Of a stretch of DNA of 9,040 nucleotides, positions 1-5,808 are shown one piece after another. The notes under the pieces were generated by a model, which had not been told where the DNA came from, searched no databases, and was given only the letters and a program-made list of their open reading frames with translations. The DNA is taken from positions 1 through 9,040 of the forward strand of contig JAUWDQ010000103.1 of assembly GCA_030608745.1 (NCBI GenBank), read 5' to 3'. Made by a program: the position numbers and the translations under genes. How positions within the stretch are numbered: the stretch's first letter is position 1; each line of letters starts with the position of its first letter. Source of the DNA: Pseudomonadota bacterium. Its GTDB lineage: Bacteria; Desulfobacterota; BSN033; WVXP01; G020346125.

Positions 1-225
1 GCGGGTTATAAAAAAGTAAAACCACCGCGTACGCATCTTTCCTGGCAATGTCATTTCAACGTTCGTGAGCTTTTCAGCCGTTAAGCATTCTCCCGTGAGT
101 ACCGCCCACCGTGCACTGACTTTTGTGCCGGCCGGAGCGGATAGCTTGAATGCGCAATAGATTTTTGGCACGTTCGCCGGAAAAGTATCTGAGGCATCAA
201 GCGGCCTGCCGGTATCGCGTTCCAA
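1..225 (-). CDS. Partial secreted-type Ig-like domain protein, cut by the left edge
   Basis: On the minus strand an uninterrupted frame runs from an in-frame TGA at 262-264 to position 1 and continues outside the window. It reads like real protein, with segments such as FPANVPKIYCAFKLS, APAGTKVSARWAVLTGE and KMRTRWFYFFITR. From memory, the alternating pattern (pKIY.af.ls.APaGTkv.aRW) resembles beta-sandwich domains of exported proteins in this bacterial group, but I cannot name a family with certainty. There is no ATG near the 5' end. The only usual start codon upstream of the domain is TTG at 225-223, with at best a weak AGAG ribosome site. No signal peptide is visible after that start, so the gene may be 5'-truncated or start differently. 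The function is unknown; that it is coding is fairly likely. Confidence 0.5.
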   Translation of the reverse strand, partial: MERDTGRPLDASDTFPANVPKIYCAFKLSAPAGTKVSARWAVLTGECLTAEKLTNVEMTLPGKMRTRWFYFFITR

Positions 226-398
226 GTCTCTGGTTATTGACGAATTTTTCCTAAATTCAATTCAGAAATTTTCTTACTGGATTTGCTTGCAATGTCTCTT
301 ATTTTCTCACAATTTCACAAAATCTAGCCGGGATGGATTGAGAAGTGGGATTGGTCAGATCGGGAAGAATTAGAGAAACCTTGAACTGAAAAGATTGG

Positions 399-426
399 TT
401 GATTTTTGGGTTGGGGTTGATAGAAT
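399..426 (+). promoter_or_regulatory. Putative sigma70-type promoter of the cupin gene
   Basis: A TTGATT box (399-404, four of six consensus bases) lies 16 bp from a TAGAAT box (421-426, five of six). Transcription would start near 433, leaving a leader of about 60 nt before the ATG at 492. The site overlaps the 5' part of the longer in-frame extension, which supports the downstream start for the cupin gene. This is a consensus match only. Confidence 0.45.
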
Positions 427-491
427 GGTGTCAAAAAAGTACCCTGTTCTCAGCACTTTCACATAATTACCTAACAGACGGAGGTAAAGAC

Positions 492-818
492 ATGGAATAC
501 GATAAGCCGCAAAAAGCTGCAGTTAAAAGGTTAGTCGATTTGGTGGATTACCAGGAAAAATCCGTGGTTAGCAGGACCATCATTGATAAAAAGACAGGAA
601 CCGTTACGTTATTTGCTTTTGACCAGACACAGGGCTTAAGTGAACATACCGCACCGTTTGATGCTTTGGTTTATCTGCTTGATGGGGAAGCAGAAATTAC
701 TATTTCAGGCGAAGCCTTTACCTTGAAGCAAGGTGAGATGATCATAATGCCAGCCAACAAGCCTCATGCTGTTAAGGCCATTGAGAAATTCAAAATGATG
801 CTGACTATGATACGATAA
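492..818 (+). CDS. Small cupin-domain protein (cupin_2 type)
   Basis: A single-domain cupin of 108 residues. The ATG at 492 is chosen because a GGAGG ribosome site (480-484) lies 7 nt upstream and a promoter-like pair lies at 399-426. The frame stays open to a TTG at 399, but that extension is not protein-like. The beta-barrel motifs are visible. Motif 1 is GLSEHTAPFDALVYLLDGE (residues 48-66), which keeps His52 but has Ala54 and Asp57 where the usual second His and Glu stand. Motif 2 is GEMIIMPANKPH (81-92), with His92. The metal site may therefore be reduced or altered, although this H-T-A-P-F-D version recurs in a subgroup of small cupins as I remember them. Such proteins are cytosolic and of varied or unknown role. 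The gene stands alone, convergent with tRNA-Arg, and no substrate can be inferred. Confidence 0.88.
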   Translation: MEYDKPQKAAVKRLVDLVDYQEKSVVSRTIIDKKTGTVTLFAFDQTQGLSEHTAPFDALVYLLDGEAEITISGEAFTLKQGEMIIMPANKPHAVKAIEKFKMMLTMIR

Positions 819-862
819 TGACACTGGACAAACTCACAAGGACCCACCTGCACCTGGACAGT

Positions 863-900
863 AAAAAAAAGGATCACGCAATCAACGCAACCCCTTGATT
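863..900 (-). terminator. Possible terminator downstream of tRNA-Arg
   Basis: Read on the minus strand, a perfect 6-bp stem (AATCAA 880-885 with TTGATT 895-900, 9-nt loop) lies just after the tRNA 3' end. It is followed 9 nt later by a run of eight T residues (863-870 on the plus strand as A). The gap between stem and T-run is longer than in a standard intrinsic terminator, so this is tentative. Confidence 0.35.
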
Positions 901-904
901 TTAA

Positions 905-981
<77 letters not shown>

Positions 982-1039
982 CCTCGATTCCCAAAATTAT
1001 AATCGGCTTTTAAACCCCTGTCAATAATCTTGCTTTCGC

Positions 1040-1168
1040 CCTGATCCACCATCAAGGCATCATCTGCGCGGCGTTGCCTTCGATCGCTCCTCCTTGCGGC
1101 GTATTGCTCCATACGCCTCAGTCGTCGCTCCTCGGCGCCTTGCATCTAATACCTTCCTGGTGATCAGG
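1040..1168. repeat. 129-bp imperfect palindromic element (dispersed-repeat/MITE-like)
   Basis: The ends are imperfect terminal inverted repeats: CCTGATCCACC at 1040-1050 against GGTGATCAGG at 1159-1168. The similarity continues inward (..AAGG.AT.A.ATGC.. on the complement). The centre is a hairpin with a perfect 7-bp stem, GGCGTAT (1098-1104) and ATACGCC (1111-1117), with a 6-nt loop, almost exactly in the middle of the element. The arms also carry a direct repeat of CGCTCCTC at 1084-1091 and 1125-1132. Its GC-rich, fold-back character resembles intergenic palindromic repeats found in multiple copies in Desulfobacterota genomes, but copy number cannot be tested here. No open reading frame is inside. 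Confidence 0.6.
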
Positions 1169-1445
1169 AATACTCCATAACCTGCTGATTTCAGTTTTGA
1201 TACCTAAATTAGGCGGTGGATTTTGGTTTCTTGCCTGAGGTCTTTGAAAACCTCGCTCTTCGCCGCTCAGAGCTCGTTTTCCCAATTTTTCAGAGATCTC
1301 TGCTTCCCAGACTGCAAAGGTAGGTTATTCTTATTGGGCCATTGTAAAGGGGCGATCCACCAAATCAAGGGATCACGCATTTTGACATTGGGTAATCGAT
1401 TATGGTAAGAAAACTACATACTGAACGAAGGATGGAGGTTTGACA
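1169..1445. other. Gene-free stretch with tandem small hairpins and a diverged repeat end
   Basis: No convincing gene lies between the palindromic element and the secreted-protein gene. Three short hairpins or palindromes follow one another: GAGGT/ACCTC (1237-1241 with 1250-1254), GCTCT/AGAGC (1255-1259 with 1269-1273) and the perfect 12-bp palindrome CAGAGATCTCTG (1291-1302). A 7-bp inverted pair, GGTGGAT (1215-1221) and ATCCACC (1355-1361), brackets them. The block at 1354-1375 closely repeats 1043-1062, the left end of the palindromic element. A structured RNA or relic of a repeat is possible; no known RNA family is recognised. Confidence 0.35.
1382..1411 (+). promoter_or_regulatory. Weak candidate promoter of the secreted-protein gene
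   Basis: A perfect TTGACA (-35) stands at 1382-1387. The best -10 at an allowed distance is only TAAGAA (1406-1411, 18-bp spacer, three of six bases). The position, about 30 nt before the ribosome site, is suitable for the gene starting at 1446, but the poor -10 keeps this tentative. Confidence 0.3.
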
Positions 1446-1796
1446 ATGGGCAAGATCAGAACCACAAAGGCCATGGTGGGCATCATAACGATCATCATTC
1501 TGGTGGGGATGGGCATCAGTGGCACCTTCCCCACTATCAAGTTCGCCCACGCCGATGAGATAGGCCCTAATGCGGTGCAGGGGAAGGTCGTCTCCATTTA
1601 CACCAATGTCTTCCGTAAGGGGACCATGGTGGTCAAAAGTGATAAGACGGGGAAGACCTATACCTTCTACCTGGGTAGGAGAACCATCTACGTTCCCCAT
1701 CGTTACCCCAACGTAGAAGAAACCGTCAAAGTATCCTACATCGATGACAGGGGGTTCCTGAAGGCTACCCGAGTGGAGATAATCCAGAGTGCCTAA
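1446..1796 (+). CDS. Small secreted protein of unknown function
   Basis: A predicted exported protein of 116 residues that I do not recognise. The ATG at 1446 has a GGAGG ribosome site at 1434-1438 with 7-nt spacing; the upstream in-frame TTG at 1440 sits too close to that site. Residues 1-36 form a signal peptide: basic start (GKIRTTK), hydrophobic core around 11-26 (VGIITIIILVGMGISG) and an AHA cleavage site before Asp37. The mature part of about 80 residues alternates hydrophobic and polar residues (VQGKVVSIY, TMVVKSDKTGKTYTFYL, EETVKVSYIDDRGFLKATRVEII). This pattern suggests a small all-beta, OB-like or DUF5666-like barrel; that resemblance is inference. There are no cysteines and no membrane anchor in the mature part. 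It appears monocistronic, running convergent to tRNA-Pro and rdgB. Confidence 0.8.
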   Translation: MGKIRTTKAMVGIITIIILVGMGISGTFPTIKFAHADEIGPNAVQGKVVSIYTNVFRKGTMVVKSDKTGKTYTFYLGRRTIYVPHRYPNVEETVKVSYIDDRGFLKATRVEIIQSA

Positions 1797-1854
1797 ACAC
1801 CCCTCTTAAAGGGCGGGCGAACTAGGATCTCTTTTCCCTTTCGGGATAAAAAAA

Positions 1855-1932
1855 TGGTCGGGGCGAGCAGATTTGAACTGCCGACCTCCTGCTCCCAAGG
1901 CAGGCGCGCTAACCAGGCTGCGCTACGCCCCG
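1855..1932 (-). tRNA. tRNA-Pro (anticodon UGG)
   Basis: Minus-strand cloverleaf of 78 nt with encoded CCA (TGG at 1855-1857 on the plus strand) and discriminator A. The acceptor CGGGGCG (1926-1932) pairs with CGCCCCG (1859-1865). The anticodon stem-loop is CCTGC CTTGGGA GCAGG, giving anticodon TGG (1895-1897). It decodes proline CCN codons. Its first 10 nt overlap the 3' end of rdgB, so it is probably made from the rph-rdgB transcript and released by RNase P. A run of T residues follows the CCA directly on the minus strand, but no clean terminator hairpin was found. Confidence 0.97.
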
Positions 1933-2519
1933 ATATACCTTTTCAATATCTTCTTCAATTTTCTGAGGGCCTTACCCCTGTGGCTCAGTCGATTCTTCTC
2001 CCCGATGGAAAGCTCAGCCACCGTCTTACCATATCGCGGGATGATGAAAATCGGATCGTACCCGAATCCCCTTTCTCCCCTCTCCTCAAGGCCTATTTGT
2101 CCGCGACATTCCCCCTCTACCACCTCTTCGTCTCCCCACGGGGTTACCAGGGCCAGAACGCATCTGAACATCGCCCCCCTTTTTTCCCGAGGAATACCCT
2201 CCAACTCCCTTAATAACCTGCGATTGTTTTCCCGATCATCCCCGCCATCCCCCGCGTATCGGGCCGAAAACACACCCGGCCTCCCCTTAAGGTAATCAAC
2301 CTCCAAGCCGGAGTCATCGGCCAAGGTAAGTTTTCCCGTCCATCTGGTAAAAAACCGAGCTTTTTTAAAAGCATTATCCCGGTATGTCTCTCCGTTTTCA
2401 ACCACCTCGGGCGCATCGGGATAATCCCTCAGGGAGGTGATGGAAATCTCGCCCCCCTTTAAAAGCTCCCTTATTTCTCTTATCTTTCCCTCATTTCTCG
2501 TTGCGAGAAAAAGTTCCAA
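1923..2519 (-). CDS. rdgB: RdgB/HAM1-type dITP/XTP pyrophosphatase
   Basis: Cytosolic house-cleaning enzyme that hydrolyses non-canonical purine triphosphates (dITP, ITP, XTP) to monophosphate and pyrophosphate, keeping them out of DNA and RNA. It has 198 residues, the normal family length. Visible motifs are ATRNEGK (6-12), LADDSGLEVD (67-75) with the catalytic Asp69, GRPGVFSARYAG (79-90), ERGFGYDPIF (149-158) and LSHRGKAL (178-185). The start is TTG at 2519: it places the invariant LATRN block at the expected distance from the N-terminus and has AAGGAG just upstream, inside the rph/rdgB junction. The gene begins 11 nt after the rph stop, so the two are surely cotranscribed. Its last codons and TAG stop (1923-1925) lie within tRNA-Pro. 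Confidence 0.96.
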   Translation of the reverse strand: MELFLATRNEGKIREIRELLKGGEISITSLRDYPDAPEVVENGETYRDNAFKKARFFTRWTGKLTLADDSGLEVDYLKGRPGVFSARYAGDGGDDRENNRRLLRELEGIPREKRGAMFRCVLALVTPWGDEEVVEGECRGQIGLEERGERGFGYDPIFIIPRYGKTVAELSIGEKNRLSHRGKALRKLKKILKRYIGA

Positions 2520-2530
2520 AGGGTCTCCTT

Positions 2531-3250
2531 TTAAGGACTCCAGTGCAAGGTCCTCCTCTGTATCCGGGCCAACTCCCGAACTCCTTTCAATGCAAGTACG
2601 GTCATCTCATCCATCTCTTGTTTGGTGAAGCTGGATTCCTCCCCAGTCCCCTGAACCTCGACAAAATTCCCGCTCCCCGTGACCACGAAATTCATGTCTA
2701 CCTCCGCTAAAACATCCTCCTCATAGTTCAAATCGAGGAAGAAATTTCCCTCTATCCTTCCAACACTTACGGCCGCCACCGAATCCTTTATGGGGATTCC
2801 CTCGATCATCCCTCTTTCCCTCATGGTATTGAAGGCATCCACCAAGGCCACATATGCCCCCGTTATGGCGGTGGTTCTAGTTCCACCATCGGCCTGAATA
2901 ACATCGCAATCGACCCACATCGTCCTCTCGCCGAAATCGTTTAAATCCGTAATAGACCTCAGCGACCGTCCGACCAGACGTTGGATCTCGAACCTCCTCC
3001 CGTCCGTCCTCGCGAAGACCTCTCGAACGTTCCGGGTTTCGGTAGCACGGGGGAGCATTGCGTACTCGGCGGTTATCCAACTCCTGCCCGTATTTTTTAA
3101 AAATGGGGGAACCTTTTCCTCCACACTAACGGCACAAACCACCCGCGTATCCCCCATTTCGATCAAGACCGAACCCTCGGCATGTTTCAGGTAATCGCGG
3201 GTTATCCTCACCTTCCTCAATCTATCCGGGGTCCTTCCGTCAGATCTCAT
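2531..3250 (-). CDS. rph: Ribonuclease PH
   Basis: Phosphorolytic 3'-to-5' exoribonuclease that trims tRNA 3' ends, normally acting as a hexamer. With the ATG at 3250 the protein has 239 residues and begins MRSDGR, as family members do. Motifs seen are PPFL and SWITAEYAMLPRAT (58-70), the Arg-rich phosphate-site block DGRRFEIQRL around Arg86, IQADGGTRTTAITGA (119-132), and LNYEEDVLAEVDMN (174-187) with the conserved metal-site acids. The frame stays open to an ATG at 3334 and contains an ATG at 3277. A promoter at 3285-3312 would start transcription near 3278, which excludes 3334 and leaves 3250 (short leader) or 3277 (leaderless). Ribosome sites are weak for all. It is first in the rph-rdgB-tRNA-Pro unit. 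Confidence 0.95.
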   Translation of the reverse strand: MRSDGRTPDRLRKVRITRDYLKHAEGSVLIEMGDTRVVCAVSVEEKVPPFLKNTGRSWITAEYAMLPRATETRNVREVFARTDGRRFEIQRLVGRSLRSITDLNDFGERTMWVDCDVIQADGGTRTTAITGAYVALVDAFNTMRERGMIEGIPIKDSVAAVSVGRIEGNFFLDLNYEEDVLAEVDMNFVVTGSGNFVEVQGTGEESSFTKQEMDEMTVLALKGVRELARIQRRTLHWSP

Positions 3251-3284
3251 TTGTTGTCCGGCCACGGTCTTTGCCATGGAAGAT

Positions 3285-3312
3285 ATATTACAGAAATGGC
3301 CAATCCTGTCAA
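3285..3312 (-). promoter_or_regulatory. Promoter of the rph-rdgB-tRNA-Pro unit
   Basis: On the minus strand a perfect TTGACA (3307-3312) is followed after 16 bp by TAATAT (3285-3290, four of six bases). Transcription would start near 3278, directly before the rph start region. The placement right ahead of the family-consistent start makes this the best promoter in the window. Confidence 0.6.
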
Positions 3313-3476
3313 TGGGACATAAAAGCCTTTGCATCCAATTCGCAGTTTCAACTAATCGGAACTCATGACCCCTCAGGTATAAAAGGAAGCTCGGTATTCT
3401 GCCTCATCCCCTCATTGATATTTTACCTCGTATCGGGTAGTTAAGTACATGGAACTATTAACGAGAAGGAGATTAT

Positions 3477-3536
3477 ATGAGTAGGGGTCGATTTAGTATC
3501 CTATTCCTTATTAGATTTGAGAGAGGAGCAGACTAA
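3477..3536 (+). CDS. 19-codon leader ORF overlapping the DRE-TIM gene start
   Basis: A short ORF encodes MSRGRFSILFLIRFERGAD and stops at TAA (3534-3536). It has a near-perfect ribosome site, AAGGAG at 3466-3471, with 5-nt spacing to its ATG. Its stop codon shares one base with the next start codon (TAATG at 3534-3538), the classic layout for translational coupling. The peptide has four Arg and a hydrophobic ILFLI core. It has no run of a single amino acid, and there is no room for an attenuator hairpin before the next gene, so coupling or ribosome delivery is likelier than transcription attenuation. It could also be chance: the downstream gene has its own AGGAG site at 3524-3528, inside this ORF. 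No relatives are recognised. Confidence 0.45.
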   Translation: MSRGRFSILFLIRFERGAD

Positions 3537-4780
3537 TGGCTGCGTTTGACATTCTCGAGAAGGGCTTATGGGTCGATTATGACCCAAATGGGAGGTACTG
3601 GAACAGTCGTTGGAACATGCTCGATGAAGTAAGGTCAAAATTGACTCTGCCAAAATCTATTTCCATTACAGATTCTACTTTGAGGGAAGGGGAAGAGACT
3701 CCCTTTGTGGTATTCAATATTGAGAAGAAATTGAAAATCGCAAAAATGTTGGATGAAATTGGCGTTCATGAAATCGATTGTGGCTTTGCCACGATAAATA
3801 GACATCACTTCGAATTTTTACAAGCGCTCAATGAAGAAGGCCTAAGAATCAAGAGATCGGTCATTGTGAGAATTGATCTGCCAAATTATGAATCCGGTAT
3901 TGAACGAGTCTTGAGAGAGGGAGCCGACATAATACTCTGTGGACTCTACGCTACTCCGATAAAGGGTTATTCACTCAAGGATTACCTAACTCGTATCACA
4001 AGAGCGATTAAGCACTGTAAAGATCTCAAGGTATTCACTGCCTTTTGGGGTACGTGCACACGATGGGAAAAAAGTTTTATGGAGAGGGTTTACAAAACGG
4101 CAATCGATTCGGGGGCGGATCGGATAAAAATAGCGGGTGGCGGGGTGCTTACTGTTCCCGCTTTCAAATATCTCTCGAAAATGCTCAAAACGATTGCCGG
4201 GGCTAAAGAACTTGGAATTCATGCGCACAATCATTACGGGCTTGCAACCGCCTATGCTCTCGCTGGGGTGGAGGTTGGAGCCGAAAATATAGAAACATCT
4301 GTTAATGGCTTGGGAGACGGTGCTGGTTTGGCACCCTTTGAGGAGGTAGTAATGGCCCTGACAGCCTTCTACGGGTTTGATTTGGGTATAAAAATAGAAA
4401 AAATAATGAAATTATCGCGATTAGTCCAACGATTTTCTAGGGTTAGAGTCCAGCCTTATAAACCCCTTGTCGGGAAAAATGTATTCATTGAAACCCCTGA
4501 TACCCATATTGAAGCTATTTTAAGGAGGAGACTCCACGGAAAACCGGGTCGAAATTATATTGAACCGGAAGCGATCGGCCAAAAACAAACCATACTTTTT
4601 GGTCCTTCGGCACTTGGTGGTCCTGCAATTGAGCTTAAGGCAAAGGAGATGAAGATTCAATTAACCAAGGCTCAGGTTAATGAGGTCCTCCGATCCCTGA
4701 AGAAGCGCTTGGCAAATCAACCCTCCATTTCCGAGCACCAAGTTGAAAAAATTATGCAAAAAATCGGAAAAACAACGTGA
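3536..4780 (+). CDS. DRE-TIM metallolyase-family protein (HMGL / isopropylmalate-homocitrate synthase-like)
   Basis: Cytosolic (beta/alpha)8-barrel enzyme of 414 residues in the superfamily that makes or breaks C-C bonds next to a carboxylate or acyl-CoA on a divalent metal. It shows DSTLREGEETP (46-56), with the metal Asp46, Arg50 and Glu51. It also shows HAHNHYGLA (229-237), with the metal-ligand pair His229/His231, and NGLGDGAG (257-264) in place of the usual NGxGERxGN. The synthase signature has Gln where this has Glu54, and HxH[DN]D where this has His233. About 40 N-terminal residues rich in Trp, Tyr and Asp precede the barrel, and a charged helical tail (about 370-412) follows. It is therefore not a standard LeuA, NifV or HMG-CoA lyase; the reaction is unknown. 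The ATG at 3536 has AGGAG 7 nt upstream and overlaps the leader ORF stop. It is convergent with the ABC operon. Confidence 0.85.
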   Translation: MAAFDILEKGLWVDYDPNGRYWNSRWNMLDEVRSKLTLPKSISITDSTLREGEETPFVVFNIEKKLKIAKMLDEIGVHEIDCGFATINRHHFEFLQALNEEGLRIKRSVIVRIDLPNYESGIERVLREGADIILCGLYATPIKGYSLKDYLTRITRAIKHCKDLKVFTAFWGTCTRWEKSFMERVYKTAIDSGADRIKIAGGGVLTVPAFKYLSKMLKTIAGAKELGIHAHNHYGLATAYALAGVEVGAENIETSVNGLGDGAGLAPFEEVVMALTAFYGFDLGIKIEKIMKLSRLVQRFSRVRVQPYKPLVGKNVFIETPDTHIEAILRRRLHGKPGRNYIEPEAIGQKQTILFGPSALGGPAIELKAKEMKIQLTKAQVNEVLRSLKKRLANQPSISEHQVEKIMQKIGKTT

Positions 4781-4804
4781 GGGAGCCTTTTGTCAAAAAC
4801 TCCC
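4781..4804 (+). terminator. Stem-loop directly after the DRE-TIM gene
   Basis: GGGAG (4781-4785) pairs with CTCCC (4800-4804), and inside it TTTT (4788-4791) pairs with AAAA (4795-4798) around a 3-nt loop. The hairpin starts at the base after the stop codon. No U-tract follows, so it is a weak intrinsic terminator at best, or a 3'-end stabiliser. CTCCC could alternatively pair with GGGAG at 4821-4825. Confidence 0.3.
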
Positions 4805-4922
4805 TAACCCTGGATTTTGGGGGAGAATTGACGTTTCTTAAGGGGAAACCCGGCCAGCTTGCTGTTACTATGTATCTTCAAACCGGCTCAAGGAATAGTA
4901 GATAGGCAAGTAAACGAAGATT

Positions 4923-4953
4923 AACCCATTGTGCGGCAAGTCCGCCTCGGGTT
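4923..4953 (-). terminator. Stem-loop at the 3' end of the ABC operon
   Basis: AACCC (4923-4927) pairs with GGGTT (4949-4953), and inside it GCGG (4933-4936) pairs with CCGC (4942-4945), leaving a 5-nt apical loop. The structure begins one base beyond the permease stop codon on the minus strand. Only a loose T-rich stretch (AATCTTCGTTT) follows, so termination is plausible but not proven. Confidence 0.35.
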
Positions 4954-4954
4954 G

Positions 4955-5782
4955 CTAAGATGGTAGGCCCATCCGCCACCGCATGAGGTACTCTTCTGCG
5001 TGGTTGACAGCGAGATTCAGTATCGTGGCCACGATCATCAGAACAAACAGAACGGCAAATACCCCCGAGGTGTCGAACCAGCCAGAATACTCCATGAGTA
5101 AATAACCCATCCCTTTATTTGTGGCGATGAGCTCCCCCACAACGGCTCCAATCAGGGCGTAGGGTATACCCAGCTTAAATCCCGTAAAAATCCAGGGGTA
5201 AGTTGAGGGTAATATCACCTTTCGGAGGATCTCTCTTTCGTTGGCCCCTATCACCCTGATGACATCCACAAGCTCAGGGTCCACTGACCTTATCCCCCCC
5301 AAGGTGTTATAGAAAACCAGAAAAAAGACGATAATAGCTGCAATGGCGATCTTCATGTCGACCCCAATCCCAAACCAGAGGATGAAAAGGGGTGCCAATG
5401 CAATCTTGGGTAAACTGTATACCGCCATGATATAGGGATCGACTATCTTGGCAAGGGTAGCTTTGCGCCCCAACCAGAATCCAAGGGAAATTCCTAGTGA
5501 CGCCCCTATGATGAAACCAACAATCATCTCAAATATTGTTATGGATAGGTGAAAGGTCAATTGGCCGCTTTTTGCCAGTTCAAAAAGTCTGGAAATAATT
5601 TCAGAGGGGCAGCTGATCCAAAAGGGTTCGATGTGGTAGGGAATACGAAGCGTGAAGACCTTTAAGTCAACCGTAAGATAAGCAGGTTCACCTGATATTA
5701 ACTCCCAAAGGAGTAACAACCCAATGCCGAATAAGATCCGCTGGGTATTGAGTTTGATAATCCCCTTACTCTTTTCCTTCAT
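4955..5782 (-). CDS. ABC transporter permease, NitT/TauT (SsuC/TauC) family
   Basis: Inner-membrane subunit of an importer for a small organic or inorganic anion-type solute. It has 275 residues, typical for the family. Hydrophobic segments lie at about 15-30, 80-104, 117-137, 143-160, 203-220 and 238-258. The cytoplasmic EAA loop that docks on the ATPase is clear: VIRVIGANEREILRKVILP (173-191) followed by the Gly of FTGFKLG. The N-terminal insert (about 35-60), between the first helix and the next, is likely periplasmic. The ATG at 5782 is preceded by GGGAGG only 3 nt away, a short but workable spacing. It is the last gene of the importer operon, 26 nt after the ATPase gene. The substrate cannot be told from the permease. 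Confidence 0.93.
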   Translation of the reverse strand: MKEKSKGIIKLNTQRILFGIGLLLLWELISGEPAYLTVDLKVFTLRIPYHIEPFWISCPSEIISRLFELAKSGQLTFHLSITIFEMIVGFIIGASLGISLGFWLGRKATLAKIVDPYIMAVYSLPKIALAPLFILWFGIGVDMKIAIAAIIVFFLVFYNTLGGIRSVDPELVDVIRVIGANEREILRKVILPSTYPWIFTGFKLGIPYALIGAVVGELIATNKGMGYLLMEYSGWFDTSGVFAVLFVLMIVATILNLAVNHAEEYLMRWRMGLPS

Positions 5783-5808
5783 GATCCTCCCTATGATCGA
5801 GAAAATCC

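Noticed and set aside
1223..1408. Plus-strand open frame in the repeat-rich gap, and minus-strand readings of the same stretch
   Set aside because: There is no ribosome site. The minus readings (for example AAKSEVFKDLRQETKIHRLI) look faintly coding but have stops and no start, and the stretch is full of small palindromes.
1365..1700. Minus-strand frames antisense to the secreted-protein gene
   Set aside because: The plus strand has a signal peptide, ribosome site and coherent beta-rich product. The antisense frames are His/Asp-rich shadows.
1854..2295. Two long plus-strand frames over tRNA-Pro and rdgB
   Set aside because: They are antisense to a tRNA and a confidently recognised RdgB gene, and their composition is not protein-like.
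3415..3443. TTGATA with TAGTTA as promoter of the leader ORF and DRE-TIM gene
   Set aside because: The -35 box is acceptable, but the -10 matches only two of six bases at the correct spacing. No convincing promoter was found in 3335-3476.
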